The notes: generated from the letters alone by a model not told the origin. A DNA stretch of 64,000 nucleotides from Agapetus fuscipes (GCA_951799405.1 OX637332.1:13831001-13895000), one strand, 5' to 3'; counted from the stretch's first letter, positions 24,523 to 36,722 are shown. Made by a program: numbers and translations.

Positions 24523-24674
24523 CACCCCAAGTATAAACGTGTAAGATCCTTGACGACGAAACATAATCATCGAGTATTCCAAATGTTGTATGAAAATAAG
24601 ATATCGCTTCTTTCCCTTTTCTAGAAAATTTGGAATACTCGATGACTTTGAAGTTCTTACAAGTTACTCGGGGT
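24523..24674. mobile_element. MITE with M1-like ends
   Basis: An inverted-repeat element. The left half has ACCCCAAGTA, TGTAAGATCCTTG and ATCATCGAGTATTCCAAAT. The right half has ATTTGGAATACTCGATGA, AGTTCTTACA and TACTCGGGGT. The ends resemble M1 but the interior differs, so this is a separate subfamily. Confidence 0.75.
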
Positions 24675-27435
24675 AAAGAGTACTTACTTGCGTTCTCGTT
24701 CTGGGCTCAGACGTGTAATACAAACTTTGCAATATTATAACTCGCAGAAAGGGCTGGCTGGATGCTGTGACACCTGATATTTAAAAACACTTAAGTTTCC
24801 TCGCATCGTCTTTTATTATAAACTAAGTTTCAGACCATTAAGCGCCATTTTAAGCGCCCGCTATTTAAAACTTTAACACACGTAATTTAGAAACATTTTG
24901 ATGAAATTTACAGGATAATATCCGTTATAAAATTAAAAGTGTTTTTATTAAAATAACGTTTATTTTTTTAATCACCTTTTTTTACTTTTACTTTCACATT
25001 ATATAAATACGTTGGGTTAACACTTATTTCCATTTACCTTGAATGTATTTCGGAAAAATCTTTGTGATCATTGCAAGGATTGAAAATAAATGCTATGACA
25101 AGAGCTGGTATATAAATGATCTGTTACTATGAATGAATAACAATATGCATCTTTTACCGCCTTATTCTGTCATCATCCTTTTACTTTAGAAAATGATTTT
25201 AAGCCTCATACAAACTTATTTACAATCGATGTGATTAGTATAAAGAAAACTCCATGTTAACATTTTTTCGTACAATAATGATTTATTGATTATAACAGTA
25301 AGAACAAATTTCTGAATATTATTTTATTTGAAATAGAAATTTCATAAACTGTTTTTTTAATCCGTACAAAGTATCGATACAAGCCTGGAAACCCTTCCAT
25401 GTATTTTAATGGGAGTAAAGTCAAGCAGAAACCAATTAAAATCCAGCAGTTAATAGCTGCTAAATTAGTAATTTTCGTATATATTTACGGGCGGATTAAT
25501 TATTTCTCAAAATACCCGAATGCGAAAAGGTAAATGAACTCTGTCCCTAATGTTAATTACTTTACCGAAATTTGCAAGGAATTAATGAATCCCATCAGAT
25601 AAATGTAGTGCGTAAGGAGAGGGGGTGAGAGATAAGAACCGAACGGGGTCGCTCAAAGGAAAAAGAGAAAAACCGTGGCTTTGATAATCAGCTTGTGTAA
25701 ATGTCAAGTACAAATCGACTATACAGCCCCAGCAGTGAAAAACGTTCCCGAGGGAATAGATATGATAATGTTACACTCATATTAAAAAACGAATATTTTT
25801 TTTGGGCTTGTTATTTCGCGTACTTTAATATTTCCCTCGTGTAACATTTGAAGAAACATTTAGTTCAGTATCATTTACGCGAGCCGTATATAAATCTTGT
25901 ATGTCTCTCTTTATGATCTAACACCAGTAATTCAGCATTTTTGATCAACGAAATATCGTCATTTTCAGTGTTTTTATAAGTGAAAAACTGTCGAAATCAG
26001 AGACCCATTTATGTTTTCCTTTCCAGAAAGATAATAATGTAGACTTTTGTTCATCCACGAAAAAAACATTTAAATAAATCGGAATAAAAAATATTCCAAG
26101 AAGACTAAAAAAATAATATCTTAGTTAAAAAGTTAGTGCTACCAAATCTTAAGGTTTATAAATAGGTATTTGATGCGAGAGAGGGAATTTTAAATACTTC
26201 GATAATGGATTGGAAAACTTGAATCTCAAGAGATTTCAATGCAAAATTCTTGAGTTTTCAATATCTGCTGAATAACATCAAACAATTCAGCGTTTAAACT
26301 ATAGCGGCGTGCGTTAGTATCAAAAAAAGTAAAAAAAACGATTTTCTTGCTTTTGGATAATGGCTTTTACTATCCATTAAAAACACAAAGAATGCGGAAT
26401 TTCCAAGAGAAAAGTGGATCGAAAAAAATATTGAACCTTGAATAACTTTTAATTCTTTTTAACCTTCCCTTCCCTGTGCAGTGTAAGTAGTACACGCTTA
26501 ATAGATGTTTTTAGCATTTGAATACTAATTATTGTCATTTACTTCTTCATTAGACTTCAATTATACGTAATTAAAGCGATTAGCTATTAATATACATCAT
26601 TTACCGATCATAAATCCGACTTTTATAAGCGTGTAGTCACTACACAACACAGTTGCGCGTGAATTTTTTTTAGCACAGAAAGGGAAAGGTTAAAGGAAAT
26701 TTTCATAACAACACATTTTCATAACATATTTTCTCACGCCATTAAAGATGTGACAAAAACAACAACCACATTCTTAACAAGGAAAGAATGAGACTATAAA
26801 ACCTTCATATTTTTTAATATACTTAGTTTTAGTTTTGGTTTTTTAGTTTTGTAACAGTTTTATTAAAACCTGTATGTACGGAATGATAGCTTTAATGCAT
26901 TTATTAAAAGTTTTTAAAACTATTATTCATTTTAATATGGGTAGATTATTTTCTTTTCAAACTTTTTTTGATATACAGGTATTTATTAACTCTATACATA
27001 CAATTTAATTTGTACAGATACTTACGTTTCCATTATTAAAAAATATTATTAACATTTTCAGAGTTACGAAAATACAATTTTGAAGTACATATACATATTT
27101 AAAGGAAGAAAATATGTATGGAATCGTTCCCTATACATCGGTTTTGTATATTTGCGTGAGATAAAAAATACAACCCAAAGAAAATTAACGTTTTTTTTTC
27201 TATTTTAACAAAGCTACGTTTTGGATGAAAGCAGTGTACCAGAATAAAAACATAACTCTCGTTAAGCTTTGCCCATTTGTAGCGGAAAAATGACAAAGTA
27301 ACTGCTACAGTGTTATTGGTACATTATCAGTTGTGATTGCTGGGCTGTACTTGGTCGGTTGTAATTCTCAGAAATCAATCCAGAAGTTCCCTAACAATTT
27401 GTGTCCTTGCTGCTTCAACCAGTTTGCCAACTATG
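24675..27435. other. Long non-coding stretch, nothing recognised
   Basis: 2.8 kb of AT-rich, apparently unique DNA. I found no supported exon, repeat or RNA gene. Confidence 0.45.
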
Positions 27436-27574
27436 TCCCAAGTATAAAATTTTACGTTAAAACTATTAACATGGAAATTACAATATAACGTCTAGTTTGC
27501 GCTTTAGTTTCGGTAAACTTTTGTAAAACGCTTTGTTTGAGTTTATACGTAATGAGATTTTGTAGTACTTGGGT
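27436..27574. mobile_element. MITE M1 copy
   Basis: Opens TCCCAAGTATAAAATTTTAC and closes GTTTATACGTAATGAG, then GTACTTGGG. The two halves pair imperfectly around the middle (CGTCTAGTTTGCGC). Confidence 0.75.
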
Positions 27575-28270
27575 TACTGGACAAAACTCAAATAATATCT
27601 TAGTTACTAGTAAATTTAGCTTCATCTGCCACCTCGGTGACTTGACATAATATCTGACTTGGACGTGAATGGAATCATTTATGTGGGGCTAGTTCCAAGA
27701 GGTCAAGGCTTGAATTTTAAGATGGCAGACCTCTTGACATGACATTTGATGGACATGGTTCGTGTCGAGATTGTGTTACAACTAAACTTATCTTAAATAT
27801 AATCTGAGTTGACAAAAGAAGACTTAAAACAAATAAACTGAGAAATTGTATTCAAATGGTAAATATGAACTATTTTTGTTTTGCTGAATTAGATTCAATT
27901 TTATAAAAAAACAAATAGCTTACTTAGTTTTTCAAAATACAAAATTTTCTGTTTGTTACTTTTTTTGCTATCGAGTTTCATAATCTTTTTTTCCAGACAA
28001 AATTAATTAAATAAAAAAAAACGAGCTTAAAAATTCCGGATAAATTTTCTTCGTGAAATTTCATAATTAAATACGTTGTAAATATTAAATAAGTTGAGTG
28101 AGTTTTGTAATCTACAACGAGTTTAGTACTGAAAAATAAAAAAAGAGTATCTATCATGTTGAAAAATATTTTTGTGAAGTAATATTTCTGTTGTTTAAAA
28201 AAACAAGAAGGATGAAATTCAGCAGCAAAAATAATAAAAAAGTCAGTTATAGTTGAACCAAAGTCGTAAT
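27575..28270. other. Non-coding, nothing recognised
   Basis: AT-rich spacer. Confidence 0.4.
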
Positions 28271-28520
28271 TCATTGACTTATAGCATGGTATGAGGCTGA
28301 TCACCTTGACTGTAAAAAATGGTTCTATACCTACCAATATCACCCCTTTTTAATGGAACGTCGGCAAAATTTGTAGGGTTTATGTTCATTTGAGGATTGG
28401 ATTATAATTTGTTAGAATACATGAAGCATTTGTAAGCGTGAAATTATACGTGCCTGTTTATGGGCATGCATTAAATATGAATTTTAAATGTTAATATATC
28501 TTTCCATCTTAGATTATAGA
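28271..28520 (+). repeat. R250 copy, near full length
   Basis: From TCATTGACTTATAGCATGGT to TTAGATTATAGATTG, with moderate divergence. Confidence 0.88.
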
Positions 28521-28544
28521 TTGTAAAATGTACGCACATTAGGT

Positions 28545-28815
28545 TTTTACTTTCTTTTTTTCCTTCAATAGTGCATTCGCCCAACATGAGTCTTGGCCTC
28601 CTAAACCTTCTATCTCCAGCTCAGCCTGTCCTCTGACGCCCTTCTCCAATTCGCAACCTTCAGAAACTAAGATGCATATCTCTCCACTTCTTCCCACCAT
28701 CTCATAATGGGACTTCCCACTCATTATCTTCCTCTCGGATGGACAGTCATAATTTGTGCGCCTGTCATTCTGTGAACATGCCGAGCCCACTCTACCTCTG
28801 CATTTTTATCAACGT
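28545..28815 (-). pseudogene. LINE-C: C-terminal fragment
   Basis: Minus-strand remains of a LINE ORF2 tail spread over frames. VEWARHVHRMTG (about 28802-28767) is followed in another frame by RWWEEVERYAS, then NWRRASEDRLSW and EEAKTHVG near the 3' end. This order (W-x-GHV-x-RM, R-W-x-x-D/E, N-W-R-R, E-E-A-K-T-H) is a familiar LINE C-terminal layout. The reading changes frame at least twice, so the copy is dead, and it ends in an A-rich tract (minus strand) near 28545-28570. It differs in sequence from LINE-A and LINE-B. Confidence 0.7.
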
Positions 28816-29027
28816 TCGTATGACCGGATAACGGACACTTCTTAATACCAATGGAAGGTCGAGAGTACAAATCCAGGCGGAGCCCAAGAAATATACCATT
28901 GTATATTTTCAAACATGCTCTTCGCTGGGTTGAAAAAATCATACACCTTTACCAAAGAACGGTCAAAGAAGTCCATCCAGGCTTACAGAAAATGGGTCTT
29001 GCTCGAGAATTGGAGCTTTCTATAGCT

Positions 29028-29100
29028 ACGATGACCAAGCTCGCAGAGGCCTCTTGAAGTGTGAAACAGCACTCACCAAAGAAACCATCGCAATAAAATT
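29028..29100 (+). pseudogene. LINE-D 3'-terminal fragment
   Basis: Plus-strand match to the LINE-D end block (AAGCTCGCAGAGGCCTCTTG, AAGTGTGAAACAGCACTCAC). One frame reads YDDQARRGLLKCETALTKE across it, which may preserve the last codons of the element. Confidence 0.5.
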
Positions 29101-29387
29101 ATTACTCTTCGTATATTGGATATTTCCTATATCCGATTATTAATGAATTTAGTTAAAAGTATACGTATTTTTAAATTCTTTACGGAAATATTTACAAAGT
29201 AATACGTATACACCTTTTCAGTTGAAAAGGTGCTCAAGTTTCTGTTCAATAGGCATGTGCGAGACTTAAATATTTTATAGAAGCAGGTGCAAAAAAAACA
29301 AACAGTGTGTCTATGGCGTAGACTTGTTGCTAGACGGCATCAAATAGACGTGGCCAGGGTTCTACGGTCGTCGTAGCACATGAACAC

Positions 29388-29540
29388 CTTCAAGTATAAA
29401 ACTTTACGTTCAAACTGAAACACAGCATTGTATCAAAGAATTATGAATGCTTCAACGCTCATTTGAGGTGCTTTAATAAAGTCCATACATTTTTAAGTAA
29501 GCGCTACGGTTGCGTTTACACTGAAGTTTCAAACTTGGGT
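29388..29540. mobile_element. MITE M1 copy
   Basis: Opens CTTCAAGTATAAAACTTTAC and closes GCGTTTACACTGAAG, then AAACTTGGGT. Internal landmarks (GCTTCAACGCTCA, CATACATTTTTAAGTAAGCG) match other copies. Confidence 0.7.
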
Positions 29541-29710
29541 GCTGGTACCGCTACGGCCGCTACGAGTCGTAGCGTGTACGCTTCATCGATCCGCGCTAGG
29601 GACGCTCCCCTTAACAAGACTAGGAAGAAGCTACGCAAAAAGTTACCCTTAAAAATATTTTAAAAATAAATGTATTATATATATTTAGTTTGTGACTTAT
29701 AGGTTGTATA

Positions 29711-29912
29711 TTCCTTGACTTATAGGTTGGTATGAGACTGACCACCCATACTGTAAAAAATGGTTCACTTTGCCAATGTCACCTCTGTTCCAGGGACAGT
29801 CGGCCAAAGTTGCAGGGTTTATGTTCATTTGATGTTTGGATTTTAATTTGTAAAAACACATTCGCCATTTGTAAGCACGAACTCACACGTGTTTGTTTGT
29901 GGGAATGCAGCA
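29711..29912 (+). repeat. R250 copy, 3'-truncated
   Basis: Starts TTCCTTGACTTATAGGTTGG and ends abruptly at GTTTGTGGGAATGCAG, about 20 bp before an M2 MITE. A second short piece of the 5' end (GACTTATAGGTTG) precedes it at 29694. Confidence 0.9.
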
Positions 29913-29931
29913 TCATCAGTGTAATTCACAC

Positions 29932-30114
29932 TAGAGGTGGAAGTCTCGACGGCCGTCGCGTCGGTAGATCTTTCTTTATCTACTTAAAGATAGGACGGAA
30001 TATCGTTGTTCCACGCAAAATTTATCAGCTGTTGATACGCTACCATATTTTATTCCGTCTTATCTTAAAATACATATGGTAAGATCTATCTACGGTCATC
30101 GAGACTGCCACCCA
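29932..30114. mobile_element. MITE M2 copy, ~180 bp
   Basis: Inverted-repeat element. The left end has GGTGGAAGTCTCGACGGCCG, then GGTAGATCTTTCTTTATCTA and GATAGGACGGAATA. The right end has TATTCCGTCTTATCTTAAAA, then GGTAAGATCTATCTACGGTC and ATCGAGACTGCCACC. The arms of ~65 bp are imperfect. It shares TAGATCTT, the A/T-rich middle and CAGCTGTTGAT-type motifs with 60073-60493. Confidence 0.82.
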
Positions 30115-30227
30115 TAAAAGCTGTTTTTAAAGCTTGACCATCGCTACCCAGTTTTTTTATATCCAATTGAAAATAAAAAAATGTTTTTTTTACAATGCTA
30201 AATCACAAACCACTATAATTTTAATTT

Positions 30228-30636
30228 CTGTAAGTGAAGTGGCGGCTAATCTGCAATGCTGATTTTTAATGTTGGTTTATTGGCTTGCTACATTTTTTGC
30301 ATAAGACATTTTTTACTTTTTTTGTATAGATTTATTTTTAAGGTTTTGTTGTTTTCTTATACTTAAATGTTATTTATTACTCGTATTCCTTGACTTATAG
30401 GTTGGTATGAGGCTGACCACCCATACTGTAAAAAATGGTTCACTTTGCCAATGTCACCCCTGTTTCAGGGAATGTCGGCAAGAGTTGCAGGGCTTATGTT
30501 CATTTGAGGTTTGGATTTTATTTGTTAGTACACAATCAGCATTTGTAAGCGCGAACTACACGTGTTTGTTTGTGGGCATACATCTGAGAGCTTTGAATGA
30601 ATATATCCTTGCAACTTAGATTATAGATTATTATAG
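30228..30636 (+). repeat. R250 copy, full length, with 5' extension
   Basis: R250 proper is 30386-30636, with all landmarks and an AGATTATAGATTATTATAG tail. Upstream, 30240-30385 (GTGGCGGCTAATCTGCAATG onward) matches the extension before the 11369 copy. The left Helitron-like element begins 6 bp after its tail. Confidence 0.92.
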
Positions 30637-30641
30637 TAACA

Positions 30642-33146
30642 CTAGCAGACTGACCGTGCTGCGCACGGTTGTCTGCTAGGCCCTTCGGGCAGTGTAAGTC
30701 TGGCTTCGCAATAATTTTTCCTCACACCTCCTTCATAGTAATTAAATGCTTTAAGAAGTAATATGAAAGAAAAATTGCGGTAAAAGGGTTATTTAGTTCT
30801 TTCATGTTCTGAGTATCTTGTATGAAGCATGAGGTATGAGGCTGACCTCCCATACCTAAAAAAATGTTCACTGAACGAATGTTTCTCTGTTCCTGAAAAG
30901 GTCGGCAAAATTGCAGGGCTTATGGTCAAGAGAGGCTGAAATTTTTATTTGTAAGTTCACATGCAGCGTTTGTAAGCGCAAACTCACTCATGTCTGCTTG
31001 GGGGCATGCATTCAATATGAATTATAAAATGTATGTATGCAACTTAGATTTATATTCTAAAATTAAAAACATCAAGTGCCACAATTAAATGTTAGCGTGA
31101 AATGACATTTGCCAGTTTGTGGGCGTGCATTCAATTTGAATCATAAAATAACTTTTTTTGCAACTTTAGATTTTAAATTAAATTTAACATTGTTGAAGGA
31201 TTTTTAAACTCAAATCCTTGACGGATAGGTAAGTATGAGCTTGAATACCCATATCGCAAAAAATGGTTCACTTGACAAATGTTTCCCCTGTTTTTGAAAA
31301 GGTTGGCAAAAGTTGCAGGGCTTATGTTCATTAGAGGCCTTAATTTTAATTTGTAAGTTAACATGCAGCATTTATAAGCGCGAACCCACTCATGTCTCCA
31401 GGGGGGCATGCATTGAATATGAATTATAAAAGTTATTGTATCTGTGCAACTTACATTATATATTCTAATATTTAAAAAAAATCAAGCGCCACAACTATAT
31501 GTTAGCGTGAAATGACATTTGCCAGTTTGTGGGCGTGCATTCAATTTGAATCATCAAATAACTTTTTTTGCAACTTTAGATTATAAATTAAATTTAACAT
31601 TGTTGAAGGATTTTTTAAACTCAAATCCTTGACGGATAGGTAAGTATGAGCTTGAATACCCATATCGCAAAAAATGGTTCACTTGACAAATGTTTCCCCT
31701 GTTTTTGAAAAGGTTGGCAAAAGTTGCAGGGCTTATGTTCATTAGAGGCCTTAATTTTAATTTGTAAGTTAACATGCAGCATTTATAAGCGCGAACCCAC
31801 TCATGTCTCCAGGGGGGCATGCATTGAATATGAATTATAAAAGTTATTGTATCTGTGCAACTTAGATTATATATTCTAATATTAAAAAAAATCAAGCGCC
31901 ACAACTATATGTTAGCGTGAAATGACATTTGCCAGTTTGTGGGCGTGCATTCAATTTGAATCATCAAATAACTTTTTTTGCAACTTTAGATTATAAATTA
32001 AATTTAACGTTGTTGAAGGATTTTTCAAACTCAAATCCTTGACTTATAGGTAAGTATGAGCCTGAATACCCATATCGCAAAAAATGGTTCACTTGACAAA
32101 TGTTTCCCCTGTTTTTGAAAAGGTTGGCAAAAGTTTCAGGGCTTATGTTCATTAGAGGCCTTAATTTTAATTTGTAAGTTCACATGCAGCATTTATAAGT
32201 GCGAACCCACTCGTGTCTCGAATAAAAATTATTAAAGTTATTGTATCTGTGCAACTTAGATTATATATTCTAATATTAAAAAAAATCAAGCGCCACAACT
32301 ATATGTTAGCGTGAAATGACATTTGCCAGTTTGTGGGCGTGCATTCAATTTGAATCATCAAATAACTTTTTTTGCAACTTTAGATTATAAATTAAATTTA
32401 ACGTTGTTGAAGGATTTTTCAAACTCAAATCCTTGACGGATAGGTAAGTATGAGCTTGAATACTTAACAAATGTGTCCCCTGTTTCTGAAAAGGTCAGCA
32501 AAAGTTGCAGGGCTTATGGTCATGAGAGGCTGAAATTTTTATTTGTAAATACACATGCAGCATTTGTAAGCGCAAACATACTCGTGTCTCCGAAGAGGAG
32601 TGCATTGAATATGAATTATAAATGTTAATGCGTCTATGTAACTTAGATTGTAATATTGTAATAATACTTTAAAAAAATTAAATGCCGCAATAAGTACGGT
32701 TTCATATAAAAAGTTGACCTAATCGATCGTCATTATTTCTAAAAAATACATGTTATAACTGGTTAAAGTATAATTTTGAAATAAATAAAGAATATAGGTA
32801 GGTACTCAACGGAATTCAACCGAAAAAGAATCGACTTGGCAATGGCAACGATGGCAACTTTGAAGCCTATGTTGAAGTGCTGGCAATTTATTTGAAATTC
32901 GAATGTCAAAATGAGTTTTGTTTCTCGTATAGGTTTTACATAAAAAGGTGTTGTGATTGATCATGTTTATTTATTTAAAAAACAACAATTTAAAATCTAC
33001 TAATGATGAGGAAGCACATCCCAAGTCCTGAACAATATTTGTTGTGAATATGACGTGCATCTGTTCAGGAGTTCTTCAGTTTGAATGCCATTAACGCACA
33101 ACTATTTTGTATGGGGAGGCCGTTGCATTTTATATTATAGGGGGAT
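30642..33146 (-). mobile_element. Helitron-like non-autonomous element, copy 1 (2.5 kb)
   Basis: On the minus strand it starts TCCCCCTATAATATAAAATG at 33146, preceded by A, and ends at 30642 with CTAG followed by T. The 3' end carries the hairpin ACCGTGC-GCA-GCACGGT seven bases before CTAG, wrapped in an outer CTAGCAGAC/GTCTGCTAG pair, with a second hairpin GCCCTTCGGGC just inside. The TC start, CTRR end, terminal hairpin, A|T target and lack of duplication are the Helitron signature. No Rep-helicase is encoded. The interior from about 30820 to 32690 is five tandem units of ~395-411 bp built from diverged R250 sequence. The body near the 5' end (32740-33146) is nearly identical to copy 2. The copies are inverted relative to each other, with 5' ends facing, 4.1 kb apart. 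A foldback transposon with giant inverted ends is the alternative. Confidence 0.85.
30820..32690 (+). repeat. Five tandem R250-like units inside Helitron-like copy 1
   Basis: The unit start motif (CCTTGACGGATAGGTAAGTA or variant) occurs at 31216, 31627, 32037 and 32431, with a more diverged first unit from about 30825. Spacings are 411, 410 and 394 bp. Each unit is one R250-like segment followed by a truncated second one (GTTAGCGTGAAATGACATTT, then GGGCGTGCATTCAATTTGAA). Confidence 0.93.
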
Positions 33147-33149
33147 ATC

Positions 33150-34287
33150 AGTGCAAAAAATGTCGGTTTTATTGAAAGCATTTAATTAAATATTTATTTC
33201 TCAAAAAAATAACTATGAAATTTCAATGCCAAATAACATTATTTGAAACAAGTGAAAAATCTGTTATTTTCAATGAAATAACGAAATTTTTTAACATGAA
33301 ATATAATTTTTGACATTTATTTCAACTAATTATACGACATAAATCCTTGAAAGAACAATTTTTCATTTTTACAAACATCTTTTACAATTTCGGTAGTTGA
33401 CGTTTACAACTTGTGTTATTGCCAGGCTCCCTTACTAGAACGTACCTCTGCCCCACAAAACAGTGAAAGTATCTCAAGATGAGAGGTTTTTTAGTAAAAC
33501 GCGCCGCTGTAAGTGGGAATATCGTCCTCGAAGACGTATTTACGATGTATTTTGACGATGTAAAGAAAACGTACCTACAAACACAAATGTGTTTACCGTG
33601 TTCACGCAGTTTTAACAATATATATTTTGTACCGAAATATGTCGCTGAATGTACTCGTAAATATAATAATTTCATATTTTACTCTCTTGTTTTGAGGCAT
33701 TGTTGAATGGCTTTAGCTAACTTATTTCTATCTATACTTTGGCTTCGTATATTCATACAAGTACATACATTTTTGAAATTAAAAAAAATTAACTCGGCAC
33801 TAATTTCAAAGAAAAAAATTGTGACGTCACATAGTCGGGTTGCTAAGGAAAAGGCAACCTAATATTTTATTATTGGTTGCTAAGGACTCTTGATACGTAA
33901 GCCTATGATGTTGGACTGCCAGAAAAAAAAGTAATTTCGGTTTTTGTTCAGATTCCTTTGACGTATACACGATTAAAAAAAAAATGAGGAAATTCATTAA
34001 TAAAAATAAATATGTAGGAATAGTAACCCTAAAATTTCTGATAACGTTTTATGTATTATATTTGGATTGCTAAGAACTAATATTTTGTCTTTAAATGTGA
34101 ATCGATATAAGCAATAATAGTTCTTTTCTGAACAATCGAGTTATAAAAAGGTAAACTCAGCTGCATTGTGTGAAAAAAAAAAGAATGAATATATCGTTTC
34201 AACTTAAAAATAATTTAAAAGTGAATTTAATAGAAACAATAATGGGTTTTGCTTGAAAAGTGTAAACTTACAATAATTTATATATCT
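33150..34287. other. Non-coding spacer between the two Helitron-like copies
   Basis: Overlapping opposite-strand frames at 33382-33706 have no recognised domain. Nothing else is supported. Confidence 0.45.
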
Positions 34288-34545
34288 TTAATCTATAATC
34301 TACGTTGCAAAGATATATTAACATTCAATACTCTATATAAAATGCATGCCCACAAACAGTCACCGTTGTAAGTATGCGCTTACAAATGCTGAAAGTGTAC
34401 TTACAAATGAAAGCCAAACCTCAATTGAACATAAACCCTGCAAATTTTGCCGACCTTCCCTGAAACAGGGGTGACATTGGCAAAGTGAACCATTTTTTAT
34501 AGTATAGGTGGTAAGCCTCATACCAATTTACAAGTCAAGGAATAT
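34288..34545 (-). repeat. R250 copy, full length
   Basis: From TAATCTATAATCTACGTTGC to CAATTTACAAGTCAAGGAA. Confidence 0.92.
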
Positions 34546-34587
34546 AATTTCATAAGCAATTAGCGCATTACTGTTGATCATATTATG

Positions 34588-34705
34588 TGCAAGGCATGTG
34601 CAAGCGCGAACTTGTACGTGTCTGGTTGTGAGAATGCATGCAATGTGAATCTCCAATGTAACATATCTTTGCAACTTATATAAGATTAGATAAGATTTGA
34701 TATTA
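34588..34705 (+). repeat. R250 copy, 3' part
   Basis: GCAAGGCATGTGCAAGCGCG to CATATCTTTGCAACTTATAT, with a tail of AGATTAGATAAGATT type. Inverted with respect to both neighbours. Confidence 0.82.
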
Positions 34706-34769
34706 TCGGAAAATTGCACGTTACGTCAAACAATAATATTTCCACATGGTTAAGCAATTATTTCAGCTT

Positions 34770-35033
34770 ATCTAATCTAATCTAATCTAATCTAAGCTGC
34801 AAAGATATATATCATTTAAGATTTATATTAAATGCATTCCCACAAGCAGACATGTATAATTTCGCGCTAACACATGCCGCATGTGGACCTACAATATAAA
34901 AACCCAATCTCAAATGAACATAAGCCTTGCAACTCTTGCCGTCCTTCCCTGAAACAGGGGTGACATTGGCAAAGTGAACCAATTTTTTACAGTATGGGTG
35001 GTCAGCCACATAACAACCTATAAGTCAAGGAAC
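34770..35033 (-). repeat. R250 copy with clear pentamer tail
   Basis: The tail on the plus strand reads (TCTAA)n five times before GCTGCAAAGATATAT, so the repeat's own 3' end is a (TTAGA)n microsatellite. The other end is CCTATAAGTCAAGGAA. Confidence 0.93.
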
Positions 35034-35109
35034 ATACATGACAAATTACATTTTTAAGATCAATAAATTATAATATATACATGGACATAAAAAACTAAAT
35101 CATAAAAAC

Positions 35110-35552
35110 CAATTTTACTTTAACAAACCCTAGCCGCCAACATCACAGATCAACCGCCATTTCTTTCTATCCTTACATACTTCTTTCATTTCCTCCAGAG
35201 TCATAACCTTCTTCATACAAGCTCTTCTTTTATTATGACTCTGGATATTCCATTCATTCGCAATTTCGGATATTTGGTCCATCCATACCTTTCTCGGTCT
35301 TCCTCTACCACGACATCCATCTATTCTACCAACATATACTTTCTTCGTCAGTCTTTCCTCATTCATTCTCTCCATATGCCCAAACCATCTTAACAAACTT
35401 CTTTTAATCTTCACTTTCACACTTTCTCTTGCACCACATTCTTCTCTTACAAAATCATTCCTCACCCTGTCACTCCGTTTTTTCCCAATCATACTTCTTA
35501 GAAAGTCCATTTCAACAGTATGGACTTTACTAATTTATATATATAATTTATA
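35110..35552 (-). pseudogene. LINE-A C-terminal fragment
   Basis: A 126-codon open minus frame (35510-35130) carries DRVRNDFV, RWFGHMERM, GRGRPRKVWMDQI and DRKKWRLIC in the same order as 17331-18017. The match continues upstream into VHTVEMDFLRSM near 35520. The sequence is clearly a diverged subfamily, 5'-truncated, and without the GTTACA tail. Confidence 0.88.
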
Positions 35553-35684
35553 TATATATTATACGGTGCATAAATATCATAAGTGTTGAAAACAGATTGT
35601 AATATTATTCCAGAAATTGATCAAATATACTATACATCTATCAGTATTAGCATTACTCCTAACGGTAATAAAAGCAATTCAAAT

Positions 35685-35838
35685 CAATAAGGAAATGAAA
35701 CACTTGAGAAGTATGGCACAAAAAACGTGGATAAAGAAGTTAATGCAAGCTGAAAGACGATGTGACAGTAAAAGGAATGCAATCAAATGCTTTAGACATG
35801 TATAAAGAATGGATGTCGTAAAAATGGAAAAATTAGTC
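35685..35838 (+). pseudogene. LINE-A fragment on the opposite strand, degraded
   Basis: The plus frame reads KEMKHLRSMAQKTW, then NAIKCFRHV and RMD, matching EMKHLRSM through FGHVERM of LINE-A with an internal deletion. Together with the 3' end at 36630-36722 it may be one copy split by later insertions. Confidence 0.65.
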
Positions 35839-36380
35839 ACCCGAAGTAAATAAAAAATGGATTCCATATAATCAGGGAATATTCCTATTTTACAAAATGT
35901 GATTTGTTTTTGAAAACGCAATCATTTAGCGGTTATACTATGTATATGAAGTACGGTGTGTTTTTAAGTATTTTTAAAACTACCTCCTCAATATTGTGTT
36001 GGCTGTCTGTCCAGTCGTGTGATATCACATTTGTTCCCCAAAATTTCAAAGTCCAATGAGAGTGTTGTGTTAAGATACTGTTATGAATGTTTATGTCTGT
36101 GGATGTTTACTTATGATTGTGTGTGTTCTTTTTGTTTTACTAGAGTGAGTGTATCTTTAAACGCAGATATTTGAATGGTTGTACTAGTGTAAGCTCGAAG
36201 CTTCTCATTGGGAAGATTCTGGCATGGTCTGGTCCATAATAGTCCTTATTCACCCATAAATACAAATTGCAGGGCTTTGAAGGATGATTAGTACCTAAGC
36301 TGTTGAGCGAGATAGTACGAAAGATTAACTGTGAACTTCGATTCGATTATATTGATTTTAGAGGCATTAACTTTGTAATC
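35839..36380. other. Non-coding, unassigned
   Basis: Nothing recognised. Possibly sequence inserted into the plus-strand LINE-A relic. Confidence 0.35.
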
Positions 36381-36387
36381 GTTCATC

Positions 36388-36483
36388 TATTTTAATTCCA
36401 CAACCGTTTTTTTTAGTCGGTATTCATTTAACCACCTGATGATGCGAACGGATGTTTGCGAAACCGGTTGTGGAATTAAAATA
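36388..36483 (+). ncRNA. Hairpin with hammerhead-ribozyme-like core
   Basis: A perfect 19-bp stem pairs 36388-36406 with 36465-36483. Inside it lie CTGATGA (36436-36442), a 6-bp stem GCGAAC/GTTTGC with loop GGAT, and GAAAC (36460-36464). These are the conserved hammerhead elements in the right order. The core has one extra U after CTGATGA, a closing mismatch next to the cleavage position, and stem I is not evident, so activity is uncertain. Similar motifs are known at the ends of Penelope-like elements and retrozymes. Treat this as a hammerhead-like relic. Confidence 0.5.
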
Positions 36484-36629
36484 TACTCAAAGTTATCGTA
36501 AACAAAGTTGTTTTTACTTCTTATCTTGTGTAAAATAAATTTAATCGAAGTTTTAATCAATTGAACCCAAGCAAATCCTAACAATAGAAAGAAAAGGAGT
36601 TTTGTTCTCCGCTATGAAGATGACTATTG

Positions 36630-36722
36630 ACTACAGACACAGTCACCTAGTGGACAAAAGTGAAAATGGAGCTAACTTTGCGCCACTCATAGCGGCAAGG
36701 TGACAGACTTACAGTTACAGGA
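36630..36722 (+). pseudogene. LINE-A 3' end
   Basis: AAAATGGAGCTAACTTTGCG, CCACTCATAGCGGCAAGGTG and ACAGACTTACAGTTACAG match the last codons and GTTACA tail of LINE-A at 17287-17370 (inverted). Confidence 0.75.

Noticed and set aside
30407..30619. A recurrent ~70-codon frame starting MRLTTHTVK (also at 29732, 50395 and 52296)
   Set aside because: It is the same chance frame in young R250 copies. Older copies do not keep it open, so there is no sign of coding constraint.
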